A stretch of DNA of 64,000 nt from Trachythela sp. YZ-2020 (taxonomy: Eukaryota > Cnidaria > Anthozoa > Malacalcyonacea > Clavulariidae): contig JADLSH010000218.1 of NCBI GenBank assembly GCA_016169945.1, positions 1,178,001 through 1,242,000 of the forward strand, in the 5' to 3' direction. This document shows positions 26,001 through 35,351 of this stretch, piece after piece. The notes beneath the pieces were generated by a model. It worked only from the letters and a program-made list of their open reading frames with translations, ran no database searches and was not told the DNA's origin. Every line of letters begins with the position of its first letter. Position 1 is the first letter of the stretch. Both the position numbers and the translations under genes were made by a program.

Positions 26001-29000
26001 AAACCCGGAATTGTAAAAGCCGGAATCTGTAAAACCCGGAATTGTAAAAGCCGGAATCTGTAAAACCCGGAACTGTAAAAGCCGGAATCTGTAAAACCCG
26101 GAATTGTAAAACCCGGAATCTGTAAAACCCGGAACTGTCATTTAACAAAAACGCTATATTTTAGAACACTGTGGTTGCTACGGACTACTTTTGAAAATCT
26201 GACCTCCTTCGCGTCACGAGATTTGCACGCCGTCGATTTAACCCTAGGACCTGCAAAACATCATATTTCCCATCTCAGATAATCAAAGAACAAAACTGTG
26301 TTCACATTTTTTGACAGCTATTGTATTTGCTTTGATATAAAGCAGACAAGTTGACTCACACAAATTTTGTATACACGTTAGAACGGATGCCTATAACTCG
26401 AAAAGTATGGCGTTACTATATAGTGTATCGCTCCTTTTTCTGTTATTATATGGCTGGGACCTTCGCCATTCCTAAACTCACTCTACGGAAAACGAGTTCC
26501 AATATTGACGTTCCTACTTTTAACTGGAGCGATGTTACAATAACGGAAAATTTAGACACTGGATCATTTGGTACCGTGTGTTCTGGCCGCTACACGAGGC
26601 GTATACACATGCATGCATGTGCATGAATTTTATGAATCAGACAATCACTAGTTTATAAAGATTATGTATATATATACGTTTAAATATTTAATGTTATATT
26701 ATTTTATGATAGTTTGTACAGTAGTTTATAGACTATATATAGTTTATAAAGTTTAACAGTTGATCTATATAATAGACTATAATCTTTATTTACGGACTGA
26801 TTACGGTTTTCCTGCTCTGATAAAGTCTGTAGTCCGCAGTAATTCTGTAGTCTTGACAACATGTAACAAGAAAAAAAATATCTTCAACTGTAGTTATATA
26901 TACTTGATATTTCGGCTTTTCTAGGATTGTCACTACTATGATGCCAAAACGTGCGTGAATATCTGTACAATATTGTACAACAAAACAGGTAGAACATAAG
27001 CGAATTTTCAGTGAAGCAATTATATGCTTGCAATGATTCAGTAAGAAATATGAGAAAACCAGACATTTTATGCGATTTACAGTGATTACTTAATAAATTA
27101 TATAATATATATATTTGGTATATATACAGGTATATATATACAGGTATATAATATATATATTTGTGTATCTTAACTCAAACCTAAAATACCCAAAATTATA
27201 TCAAAAATAACGTAAAATTTCACACTTGTAATCGGTTGTATTCCGGCTTTGACTTTGCGGTAAATTCACTGATGGTAAATTACACACCGTTGCCGTTGGC
27301 TTTGCCACAAAGATCGAAAAGGCCGGGTTTCGTGGAAATTTGCAAACTCCATGCCTACGTATAGCCGCTAAATAATCCTCATGTTTGTTTTTCAGGAAAA
27401 TAAGCGCATTAGAGTATTTTGCAGGAGTACACGTTTGAATCGACAAAATATACAAAATAGAAGCAAAAATATACACACAATAAGACACGCCATTATGTAC
27501 AGATTCCGGGTTTTGCAGATTCCGGGTTTTACAATTCCGGGTTTTACAATTCCGGCTTTTACAGATTCCGGCTTTTACAATTCCGGGTTTTACAGATTCC
27601 GGGTTTTACAATTCCGGGTTTTACAGATTCCGGCCTTTACAATTCGGGGTTTTACAGATTCCGGCTTTTACAGTTCCGGGTTTTACAGATTCCGGCTTTT
27701 ACAATTCCGGGTTTTACAGATTCCGGCTTTTACAGTTCCGGGTTTTACAGATTCCGGCTTTTACAATTCCGGGTTTTACAGATTTCGACTTTTACAGTTC
27801 CGGGTTTTACAGATTCCGGCTTTTACAATTCCGGGTTTTACAGATTCCGGCTTTTACAATTCCGGGTTTTACAGATTCCGGCTTTTACAATTCCGGGTTT
27901 TACAGATTCCGGCTTTTACAGTTCCGGGTTTTACAGATTCCGGCTTTTACAATTCCGGGTTTTACAGATTCCGGCTTTTACAGTTCCGGGTTTTACAGAT
28001 TCCGGCTTTTACAATTCCGGGTTTTACAGATTCCGGCTTTTACAATTCCCAGATTCCTTTCCTCGTTCCGTTCCTTGATTCCCCGTTCCTTGTTTTACAG
28101 ATAGCCCTCTACATAAGTCTTCAACCGACGAAACACAAAGGTCAGCTACAGCTGCATGGAGAATATGGGCTCGTAATAAGACGCCATAACTCCAAAGTCC
28201 AACGTGACGACGATTCAACTCAACACAATGACACGTGCAACTGCCGTGACAAATCCAACTGCCCGTTAGATGGACAATGCTTGTATACTTGCTCAGCAGT
28301 AAAGGTATCGAGCTCTGTCGACCTAGTGTCAACCCAATATTTATATATATATATAATGTCTGGCCCCAAGACACTTCACGCATGTCTGGATGCGCATGTG
28401 TCTAAGTATTGTACTACATGCGCTTGGTGAGAGCAAGAGCATGGTGTATAAATACGAAGACACTCGCATCTAGACCATGCATGTCTGCAGATTTAATATA
28501 TATATAGTACAATCTGCAGACATGCATGTTTCGGCGTCCAACGCCTCGTCAGTGCAGCTTGGTATACGTCTATACACGAGATGTCAACCGTATTTACACA
28601 CATGAGCTTACTCTCACCAAGCGCATGTGGTACAGCACGGTGACATCAACGCATCTAGACATGCGCAAAGTGTCATGGAGCCAGAGTGCTCAAACGACCA
28701 CAAGGGAAGTGAGCTATATATATATATATACGTGTAGGTTTAGGTCTACGAAACGCAAAGAGTGCTCGACAACATATAGTTAGAGCAAATTATAGATTTT
28801 CGCTTACCTCAAAACTGGTCGGTAACAGGCTATTTCATCTGTAAAAGAATCATCAGGCAGTGACAAGTCTCGAAAGAAATGACCGCTTATATGCTTCCTG
28901 CCGGAACGTGGGGGTGTATGTGGGAGACAATGTGTGCATTCATGGCTTTGTTTGCGTTGTTTACGCGAAATTTGTTACGATGACGACACCGTACAATTAT

Positions 29001-32000
29001 TTCAGCTCTTTTGTTGAGTAAACAATTCTTGTTTTTTTCTTTCAAAATACAAATTTTTTCTTCTAAACATATTAAATTGCATCGTTTTGTTCCTCCCGTG
29101 TACGAAATAGAATGTTTTAAAATTTGCCAATTAATACTGAAATCCTTATTGAGTGCTAACACTCTTGCTAAATGGCGGGTTGAACCAAATTATATTACGT
29201 TGCCTATTCTTGCTTTGTTGTTGCGGTGTGTGCTGAGTGTAGCTAAGTTCATGATTAAAGCTGCTATGCCTAAGTGCGTTCTGATATATGGGTGCAGATT
29301 CCTGAAAAGTTTGCTCATCTGATGAAAGAAATGCGATGCGCTTGTTAATTCATGCAGCTAGTTGCCTTGTGATGCTCGGTGGGTGAGTAGAGTGCATATT
29401 TATGTATAGTTGATCGTCATTGGGCTTCCTATAGGGCCTATGTTTTCCATTGTTAAGGTCGAAAGTTACATCTAAAAAGTTTACTATGCGTAAATTTGAT
29501 TCGGCGGTAATTTTTAGGTCATATCTGCACAAAATTTTCGAGCAGTTTGACCTAAAAATTACCGCCGAATCAAATTTACGCATAGTAAACTTTTTAGTTG
29601 TAACTTTCGACCTTAACAATGGAAAACATAGGCCCTATAGGAAGCCCAATGACGATCCACTATACATAAATATGCACTCTAATCACCCACCGAGCATCAC
29701 AAGGCAACTACCTGCATCAATTAACAAGCGCATCGCACTTCTTTCATCAGATGAGCAAACTTTTCAGGAATCTGCATCCATATATCAGAACGCACTTAGG
29801 CATAGCAGCTTTAATCATGAACTTAGCTACACTCAGCACACACCGCAACAACAACGCAGGAATAGGCAACGCAATATCATTTGGTTCAACCCACCATTTA
29901 GCAAGAGTGTTAGCACAAACATAGGACGTAATTTCCTTAGTCTAATTGACAAACATTTTCCACCGCACCACAAGCTCCAGTCAGTAATCACCACCAAGTC
30001 AGTAATCACTAAACACAATGCACGCATATCTAGGAATAACAAGCCACAGGATAGGGACACTACCAATTACAGTTGTAGAGAAAACACCATTTGCCCGCTT
30101 CAAAAACAATGCATGACTAGGGACATAGTATACAAAGCAACAGTCACAGTAAGCAACACAAACACGATCAAAAATTACATTGGCATGACTGCAACCACAT
30201 TCGAATGAAAGAGCGATTGCCCAACCACACGAAATCTTTTCAGCATAAAAAGCATGCAAATGACACTGAACTTTCGAAATATATTTGGACATTGAAAGAA
30301 AGCAATAAGGATTTCAGTATTAATTGGCAAATTTTAAAACATTCTATTTCGTACACGGGAGGATCAAAACGATGCAATTTATGTTTAGAAGAAAAAGTTT
30401 GTATTTTGAAAGAAAAAAACAAGAATTGTTTACTCAACAAAAGAGCTGAAATAATTTCACGATGTCGTCATCGTAATAAATTTCGCGTAAACAACGCAAA
30501 CAAAGCCATGCATGCACACATTGTCTCCCACATACACCCCCACGCTCCGGCAGGAAGCATATAAGCGGTCATTTAACTAACTGCCTGATGATTCTTTTAC
30601 AGATGAAACAGCCTGTTGCAGACAAGTTTTGAGGTAAGCGAAAATCTATATAGCCTGTTTCACGCAATAAGCGATCACCAAGTGGCGAGGGATTTCGAAA
30701 ATATTTTCCATGCTTAAATAGTATTGGTCGAAACGTGGGCGTGTGGGCGTTCATACATACCTTGCATTCCTTTACTTCTGTAGGTTTTTTATTTTAAATC
30801 TGCTTTTGTGTCTGCATGTTGAAACTATTTCCGATCTTTTGTTCAGTAAAAATTGTTTGTCTTCTTTCATGATACATGGTGTTTCTTTCTAACATAAATT
30901 GCATTTTTTTATCCTCCCGTATACGAAACTGCGTGCTTTATGATTCACCACGTTATGATGAAATCTTGTTTGTTTTCTTCCAATTTCCAAATGTATTTCG
31001 AAAGTTCGGTGTCATTTGAGTATTTTTGTGTTGAAAAGATTTATATTGTGGTTACGATGTCGCTCTTTAAATGTGCTTGCAGTCATGCCAATGTAGTTTT
31101 AGTGTTGTCCGTGTTGCTCGTGGTAACAGTTGCCTTGTATACTATGTCCTTGGTCGTGTATTGTTTCTGAAGTGGGCATGTGTTCTCATCTCTGCAATTG
31201 CAACTGTTTGCGTCATTGCTAAGTGTCTGTGGCTTGTTTTTCCTAATTATGCGTGTATTGTGCCTAGTGATTATGGACTTGACATTGTTCATGCAACTAG
31301 AAATACACTCATGCAGAATCCCCTCGCCTATTCGCACTCAGGAATTATACTTCCCAAAATTTATTGTAACATGAAGTATTCAGTCAATCATTGTAATCAT
31401 AGCAACACACAATTTTTTCCCTTTTTTCGTACAAAATAATAAAATAGTGATATAAATATTTGTACTTTGTAGATATGTTATTACGTACTCTTTTAGCTTT
31501 GGTTGCTGTAAAATTTAACCTTAGACATTTCACAAAAACGTAAAAAATTTTCAGAAAACTTCAACTGTTTTTTGAGAGTATATTTTTCTTAAATTTATCT
31601 TTCAAATGAAGTTTTTGACATTACGTTGTTTCTTCAAAATTCAAATTGAAACTTCCTAAAATACCTTTTAGGTTTACTCGATATTACTAGAAATACATGC
31701 TTGCAGTAACCCCTCGCCCAGCTGAACATTGCCAGACATTACATTCCAAAACATTACTATTGCTAATCTTTTTTATCAAAAAATCTGCCATGCAAAGGTT
31801 GTAGGCGAGTCGGATATCTGCGTTCAAAACAAATTTTTGGCATAGAAAACAGAATTGGATCCTTGGCTCACACCCCTCTTCACCAAATCAAGACGTAATC
31901 ACTGAATTTTGATCATTCTCTAATAGTTTGGAAAGAAGAGTGGAAGGAAACAATATTATTTTGGGAAATTTATTTTGAAAGAATAAAAAATGGAAATTTT

Positions 32001-35000
32001 GTTTCAAGAAGAGGAAGCACAGTAGCCATGGCAACAGGGTTGCCAAGTTCGGGATTTTATCCCGAGATCTCGGGATTTTAAAAAGCAGTTGGGAACTTTT
32101 TGGGATTTTTGTTTTAAAAATTCATGCTCGGGATTTTTTGGGGATTTTTGAGAACAGAAAGTTCGAGAATTAAAAATTGATTTTTTTGTAAAATTATTTT
32201 AAATTAAAATAAACAATAATATAATAACAATTTTCAAAAAATCCAGCGTTCGTCTGCTGGCATCCTATTGAACTTTATGTTACAAATGTTATACTAGATC
32301 AGTTTATCCAACTGAAGTATGTTTCATTTATACAACATGAAGTATTACGCATATTTCGAGAAACCGGCGCGATCTATTAATCTCTAATTTTCAGAGTATG
32401 CCCGTTCGCAGGTTGGGGTCGTTGGGGACTGGGAACGAAAGTGGGAACATTGGGATTTTTGGGGGAATCTCGGGATATTTGGGAAGCTTAGTTGGGAATT
32501 TCACACATTTACAGTTGGCAACCCTGCATGGCAACACGATAAAATAAACTTCTTTTCTGGAGTACAAAACAACAGGTTACAAAAACTACAAAAATAATTA
32601 AAATATTAGTTGTTTTAGCCATACAAATCTGAGATATATGGTGTAGGTATGTTCTTGTGCATTCTATAAGCTTCAAATTAATGTTTAAATGCAACCTTCC
32701 GTTTATTAAAACGTTGCCAAAAGTTTATAAAACTAAACTGCCTTTTACTTATAAATTAGTTTTTGAAATGAAATCAGTTGAAAATTTACAAATTCTCTCG
32801 TGTGAAACGATTTCGCTTTCCTTTTAAGTTGGAACTTTTTGATAGAATAAAATATAGCATATTTTAATTATAAAAAAATGAAAATCTATGTAAATAAAAC
32901 AACATTCTTACGGCTATATCAACAATTTAATATAAGAAACTTGCCATATTTTTTCGACCATCTATCTCTATTTATCCTTTTTTATAAAGTATAAACGATA
33001 AATTTGTTCCGCAGCTTTTCCTGAAGTCCCAAAAAGCTATTTATAAGTTATAATTCAGACTTACTGATATGACTTACTCATGTTTTTTTTTATAATTAGC
33101 TCATTCCACTCCTAACAAAAATTAGTGAGATGACCACCCATCACACCCATGAGCCCGCAAAACTTGATGAACTTTGGATTTCCCATTGCTTCCCTTTTTT
33201 TCCGGGTGTAAATATCCGAGCGGAATTATTACCCTCGCACGGCGCTTCGCGCCGGCTCGGGGATAATAACCTCACAGAGTCAAGAGTGACATACGCTTTT
33301 GCAAATCCACAAACTAAAATATGCAAAATAGACACTTACCCGTTCAAAACACTTAAAAAGTGCATTTTTTTCAAGTAAGACTCTTTTTGAAGTAAGACTC
33401 TATTTATCGGTATGTTTTTCTAATAGCCCGAGTATTAAAAATGAATCGTTTTTTATGCATAACAAAATCTTTATCCGTAAATCTTTTTAAAAATGTTTAT
33501 CCGTATGTTTCTCTGTAGTCTGTACCTGAACTCGCGCATGCGTATAACGTAGAAAACCTGAACCGTCCATGGCATCGCGGCGGACGACTTTGGATTCCGC
33601 TATGTTTTCACATACCCGGGTGTAAATATCCGAGCGGAATTAGTACCCTCGCACGGCGCTTCGCGCCGGCTCGGGGACTATAGCTGACCTTAACTGTGTT
33701 CCTGTTAAAAATTTTACGTAGTTTGTGGTTAGATGGAAAATACTTGTTAATTAAGCTGAAGAAATTGCGTCCTGTGTTGGTTCTGACACTCTTACGAAAT
33801 GGAGAATTAAACCAAATGATATTGCGGTGCCTTTTTCTGCGTTTTTGTTGTGATGGTTGATGCGTGTAGTCAAGTGTGTGGTTGAAATTACTGTGCCTTT
33901 GTGCATTTTGATAAATTGGTACAGATTCTCGGCATGTGTCCTCGTCAGAAGAGAGGAGTGAAATGCGCTTAGCTTGTTAATTGATGCTGGGAGCTGCTTT
34001 GTAATGCATGGTGGGTGATTTAAATGTCTATTTATGTATAATGGACGCTGACTTGCCTTTTATGATTTCCAATCCGTCGTCTCTATGCAGGCCAATATTT
34101 TATTTGCCAAACGTTTTTCCTAGGTGTTTTAAAATGAAAAAGCCTAAACCTAGTGGATACAAAGAGACCGCAACAGTCTATTTGACGTCACCATGGGTAG
34201 CTATGACGATTCTGAAGTTTGCCAACTTGTAGGCCTTTTCATTTTAAAACACCTGGGAAAAAAGTTTGGCAAAAAATATTGGCCTGTATAGAGACGACGG
34301 ATTGGCAATCATAAAAGGCAAGTCAGCACGTTTAGCAGATAAAACGAGAAAAGAACTCCACAAGGTTTTCGAACAATTTGACCTAAAAATCACAGCTGGG
34401 ACAACCTTAAAAATAGTAAACTTTCTAAATGTTACTTTCGACCTTAATAATGAAAAATACAAACCATAGAGGAAGCCTAATGATGATCCATTATACATAA
34501 ATAGACATTCAAAAGCACCCACCATGCATCACGAAGCAGCTACCAGCATCAATCAACAAGTCCATTTCAATCTTCTCTTCTGACGAGGACACATTTCGAG
34601 AATCTGCCCCAATTTATCAAAATGCACTAAGGCACAGTAATTTCAACCACACACTTGACTACACGCATCAACCATCACAACAAAAACGCAGATATAGGCA
34701 CTGGAAATCCTCCATTTAGTAAGAGTGTCAGAACCAACATAGGACGCAATTTCCTCAGGTTAATTGAGAAGCATTTTCCACCAAGGACATATCATACAAG
34801 GCAACTGTTAACGCAAGCAACACGAACAACACTAGATACTAAATTGGCATGACTGCAAGCACATTTAAAGAGCGACACCGTAACACAATACATCTTTTCA
34901 ACACAAAAAATATTCAAATGACACCGAACTTTCGAAATATATTTGGAAATGGAAAGAAAACAAACAAGATTTCAATCGTAAAGCACGCAGTTTCGTATAC

Positions 35001-35351
35001 GGGAGGGTAAAAAAGATGCAATTTATGTTTGGAAGAAAACCTATGTATCACGAAAGAAGACAAACAATTTTTACTGAACAAAAGATCGGAAATAGTTTCA
35101 ACGTGCAGACACATGTACCGGGCTCGAGTTTATATCCTTGATATATTTTCAATTAGAAATCTGTAGAGAATGCTGTAGAGAGAATGAAAGATCGTGTCAA
35201 TGGCTATGGCTCTGCAATTGCGATTGATCGAGATGGAAACTTCGGAAAGACAACCAATTCAGCTCTGATGCTTTGGGCAAGCATCAAGGATGACGATTTG
35301 GCAAGTGGCATGGAAAAAAGGCAACCTGTTAAGAAAAGTGGGAAGGAGTGA
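13967..35351 (+). CDS. ASRGL1-like isoaspartyl peptidase / L-asparaginase (six exons, 345 codons)
   Basis: Coding exons are 13967-14021, 18164-18303, 20590-20743, 22195-22515, 22780-22952 and 35157-35351; all joins keep frame and introns are GT-AG. The family (Ntn-hydrolases) hydrolyses L-asparagine and beta-aspartyl dipeptides in the cytosol and self-cleaves to expose an N-terminal Thr nucleophile. Conserved: VQGGA near the N-terminus (about residue 30), TAVDAVEAAV, FNAGRGSLLN, AVAMD, STGG, GRVGDAP (Arg233, Asp236) and SGHGE (Gly256). At 345 residues it is a little longer than human ASRGL1 (308), mainly through a charged N-terminal extension of about 25 residues. Oddities: the expected nucleophile Thr is Ser (Ser205 in YDSVSAVAMD, or Ser200 by another alignment), and the Thr before Gly256 is also Ser. 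The last intron is 12.2 kb of transposons. Unspecialised relatives such as taspase or glycosylasparaginase fit less well. Confidence 0.85.
14539..14691. mobile_element. hAT-type MITE (153 bp)
   Basis: Inverted ends CAGTAGCGTAGCCAGCTCGC and GCGAGCTGGCTACGCCACTG (arms about 45 bp) are flanked by a perfect 8 bp duplication TGTACAGC (14531-14538 and 14692-14699), diagnostic of the hAT superfamily. Confidence 0.85.
15560..15746. mobile_element. MITE with about 70 bp inverted repeats
   Basis: TATAGACCACTTTCATAATT at the left is mirrored by AATTATGATAGTGGTCTATA at the right; the arms continue through ATATTCTTTTGTGTGCATCT. TA at both ends suggests a Tc1/mariner-like element. It is absent from unit A. 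Confidence 0.65.
16861..17084. other. intronic interval, nothing recognised
   Basis: AT-rich intron 1 sequence downstream of the duplicated block, with no inverted repeat or ORF that I can support. Confidence 0.3.
17085..17650. mobile_element. candidate MITE with GC-rich inverted ends
   Basis: AGAGCCCATTTTACGCGCGG then TCAACGGAGCGCGAGG near 17090 is mirrored by CGCGCTCCGTTGACCGCGC then AAGACGAGCTCT near 17615-17650. The arms are about 36 bp and imperfect, enclosing about 490 bp of AT-rich DNA. No target duplication was identified. Confidence 0.5.
18164..18303 (+). CDS. asparaginase exon 2 (N-terminal strand and helix)
   Basis: Acceptor AAGTAACAG|GA, donor ATGAAA|GTAAGT. It encodes a Glu/Lys-rich linker, then RIIVQGGAYYILFGKR (the first strand with the family's HGG-like turn, here QGG) and a helix ending in AGYDVMK. 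Confidence 0.8.
18304..20589 (+). other. asparaginase intron 2
   Basis: Mostly AT-rich unique sequence. It contains a small hairpin (AGTTATTGATACACAG at 18511 against CTGTGTATCTATAACT) and the 9 bp tandem repeat at 19431. No transposon ORF was recognised. Confidence 0.45.
19431..19466. repeat. 9 bp tandem repeat (AATTTCAAT)x4
   Basis: Four perfect copies of AATTTCAAT within asparaginase intron 2. Confidence 0.85.
20590..20743 (+). CDS. asparaginase exon 3
   Basis: Acceptor TTTTAAACAG, donor ACACAG|GTATTG. It encodes DGGTAVDAVEAAV, FNAGRGSLLNNSG and ECDAMIMDG, all strongly conserved in the ASRGL1 family. With this acceptor a second Lys precedes Asp compared with relatives. Confidence 0.85.
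21585..21734. mobile_element. 3' end of a hAT-like repeat with G-run
   Basis: The segment ends CCAGTACGCCACTG, the reverse complement of the common hAT start CAGTGGCGTAC, and contains an 18-base G run near 21683-21700. The left end was not found, so it is truncated or diverged. Confidence 0.45.
21761..22134. mobile_element. hAT-type MITE (374 bp) next to exon 4
   Basis: Ends CAGTGAGCTCTATATATATA and ATATATATGGAGCTCACTG, with a perfect 8 bp duplication CCTTTATA (21753-21760 and 22135-22142). It stops only 60 bp before asparaginase exon 4. A second copy lies at 44713-44976. Confidence 0.85.
22195..22515 (+). CDS. asparaginase exon 4 (cleavage-site exon)
   Basis: Acceptor GAATTTCTAG, donor TCGACAG|GTAAAAT. 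It encodes AVTAARHFLNPVNIARKIME, the variable linker cut away from the active site on maturation, and the start of the beta chain at DSVSAVAMD, where relatives have (G/D)T(V/I)GAVALD. It ends in STG. Confidence 0.85.
22780..22952 (+). CDS. asparaginase exon 5 (substrate-binding exon)
   Basis: Acceptor TTTTATAAG, donor GCTCAG|GTATAT. It encodes GIPGKLKGRVGDAPLVG with the Arg and Asp that bind substrate, and ATTSGHGEQLMKM. Relatives have TTGHGE, so the middle Thr is Ser here. Confidence 0.85.
23497..25525 (-). pseudogene. L2/CR1-type LINE, 5'-truncated, reverse transcriptase ORF
   Basis: Read on the minus strand from 25523, one frame carries the linker, then ATGLDKISSRLLRE, DNYRPISIVPVVAKVFERII, FLDLKKAFDTVDHEILL, GVPQGTILGPLLFLIHINDL, the catalytic FADD box and a C-terminal domain ending LPNELRQVDTLRKFKSD at 23667. 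A single in-frame TAA (25167-25169) is the only break seen. The 3' end is a short tandem GTTCA tail (about 23497-23511), usual for L2-like elements. The endonuclease is missing, so it is a truncated insertion in asparaginase intron 5. Its relatively intact frame suggests a younger insertion than its neighbours. Confidence 0.85.
25571..25592. repeat. (AT)n microsatellite
   Basis: Perfect AT dinucleotide run upstream of the truncated end of the L2-like LINE. Confidence 0.9.
25880..26141. repeat. 31 bp minisatellite, left array (about 8 units)
   Basis: The unit alternates CCGGAATCTGTAAAA and CCCGGAATTGTAAAAG. Since 31 is not a multiple of three, all frames stay open through it, which creates long spurious ORFs of GFTDSGFYNSGF type. 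Confidence 0.9.
26495..26602 (+). pseudogene. captured protein kinase N-lobe exon
   Basis: The plus frame encodes PTFNWSDVTITENLDTGSFG then TVCSGRY: a tyrosine-kinase-like or TKL-like entry (FxWxDV), and a glycine loop in which the first Gly is Asp (DTGSFGTV). The frame ends soon after, before any VAIK lysine, so only one exon was captured. It lies in the core of the 2.3 kb element, which suggests the gene fragment moves with it. Confidence 0.6.
26640..27480. other. AT-rich core of the 2.3 kb element
   Basis: Short AT-rich repeats (TATATATATACAGG, AGTTTATA variants) between the kinase exon and the right minisatellite. No ORF is supported. Confidence 0.4.
27500..28050. repeat. 31 bp minisatellite, right array (about 17 units, inverted)
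   Basis: Reverse-complement units of the left array (ATTCCGGGTTTTACAG, ATTCCGGCTTTTACA). About twice as many copies as on the left, so the arrays have changed length since insertion. The long ORF across this region is a product of the repeat. Confidence 0.9.
28476..28528. repeat. hairpin CATGCATGTCTGCAGATT
   Basis: 18 bp perfect arms, CATGCATGTCTGCAGATT and its complement, around an AT-rich loop. It lies in unassigned intron DNA, possibly Penelope-like terminal sequence. Confidence 0.6.
28795..29519 (-). pseudogene. Penelope-like element, inverted left arm
   Basis: Minus-strand copy of the element on its right, meeting it head to head at about 29519-29548. It carries the same reverse transcriptase part (ITAESNLRIVNFLDVTFDLN), the ALRHSSF block and the C-terminal ILKHSISYTGG region. 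About 415 bp between them, covering the linker and GIY-YIG core, is deleted. Confidence 0.75.
29549..30648 (+). pseudogene. Penelope-like element: RT thumb and GIY-YIG endonuclease
   Basis: The plus strand encodes DLKITAESNLRIVNFL, then HPPSITRQLPASINKRIALL, the CPLQKQC cysteines, and the GIY-YIG endonuclease (IVYKATVTVSN, NYIGMT, then HTKSFQHKKHANDTELSKYI and KHSISYTGG). A frameshift at about 30205 separates YIGMTATTF from KERL. The catalytic RT palm is missing. A shared 3' region (GATGATTCTTTTACAGATGA, 30588) closes the element. Confidence 0.8.
30760..31340 (-). pseudogene. second Penelope-like GIY-YIG fragment
   Basis: The minus strand encodes a diverged copy: SIITRHNTRIIRKNKPQ, CNCRDENTCPLQKQ and DIVYKATVTTSN, then to the left KSFQHKNTQ, KKCNLC and NKRSEIVSTCRHK in broken frames. 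It lies tail to tail with the preceding copy. Confidence 0.7.
31341..32034. other. intron interval, nothing firm
   Basis: AT-rich. A short motif near 31300 (ACTAGAAATACACTCATGCAG...CCCTCGCC) recurs diverged near 31686. No coding match. Confidence 0.3.
32035..32526. mobile_element. hAT-type MITE (492 bp) rich in CGGGATTTT
   Basis: Ends CAGGGTTGCCAAGTTCGGGA and CAGTTGGCAACCCTG with a perfect 8 bp duplication CATGGCAA (32027-32034 and 32527-32534). The interior repeats TCGGGATTTT and TTGGGAATTT variants. Confidence 0.85.
33130..33690. repeat. dispersed repeat with YTTCGR hairpins, two partial copies
   Basis: CCGGGTGTAAATATCCGAGC followed by the palindromic CGCACGGCGCTTCGCGCCGG occurs at 33203-33260 and again at 33615-33675. 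The flanks (TCGCGCATGCG, and ACACTTACCCGTT) match, inverted, the block at 61013-61500, so this is a dispersed family. The hairpin core is missing at 61 kb, where the sequence stops at CCCTCGCACGG. Confidence 0.6.
33690..34140 (-). pseudogene. Penelope-like fragment, inverted left arm
   Basis: The minus strand carries the NIGLHRDDGL-type palm box near 34090 and downstream blocks (INKLSAFHSS, HLTTRINHHNK) of a Penelope-like reverse transcriptase, with many frame breaks. It mirrors the copy to its right. Confidence 0.6.
34228..35115 (+). pseudogene. Penelope-like reverse transcriptase remnant
   Basis: The plus strand reads NIGLYRDDGLAIIKGKSARL, which holds the RT catalytic RDD typical of Penelope-like elements, then FEQFDLKITAGTTLKIVNFL and NVTFDLNNEKYKP. 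After a TAG the rest is recognisable only in shifting frames. It ends about 40 bp before asparaginase exon 6. The two arms meet around 34140-34227. Confidence 0.7.
35157..35351 (+). CDS. asparaginase exon 6 (terminal)
   Basis: Acceptor TTTTCAATTAG follows Penelope-like debris. The exon encodes AVERMKDRVNGYGSAIAID (matching the family's YMKSRVKGLGGLIVV strand), then TTNSALMLWASIK, and stops at TGA after a Lys-rich tail (QPVKKSGKE). It is 12.2 kb from exon 5, but phase and homology both fit. Confidence 0.8.
   Translation, partial: KSVENAVERMKDRVNGYGSAIAIDRDGNFGKTTNSALMLWASIKDDDLASGMEKRQPVKKSGKE

Larger units (their letters stand above)
25803..28105. mobile_element. 2.3 kb element with inverted minisatellite ends and 12 bp target duplication
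   Basis: Both ends read GCTATCTGTAAAACAAGGAA inward and are flanked by the same 12 bp, CCTCTACATAAG (25791-25802 and 28106-28117). The inverted ends run on through a GAACGGAACGAG tract and a 31 bp minisatellite, so each arm is several hundred bp. The core (26141-27500) is AT-rich and contains a kinase-like exon. No transposase was recognised, so the superfamily is unknown. A 12 bp duplication is longer than for hAT (8) or MULE (about 9). The near identity of the outer arms suggests a recent insertion. Confidence 0.75.
25750..28310 (+). pseudogene. Penelope-like element fragment, interrupted
   Basis: Codons before 25802 (DKHFPVNNPLHK) and from 28118 (KVSYSCMENMGS in one frame, then IRRHNSKV, CNCRDKSNCPLDGQCL in another) match the linker between reverse transcriptase and GIY-YIG endonuclease of Penelope-like elements; the CxC...CPLxxxC cysteines are typical. 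The 2.3 kb element at 25803-28105 sits between the two parts. The fragment stops before the GIY-YIG motif. Confidence 0.65.

Noticed and set aside
25876..28050. CRISPR-like array
   Set aside because: The repeats are contiguous minisatellite units without unique spacers, in a eukaryotic intron.
27381..28430. 349-codon ORF full of GFTDSGFYNSGF repeats (and minus-strand partners at 25794-26148)
   Set aside because: The 31 bp minisatellite keeps every frame open; the repeat, not a gene, explains the ORF.
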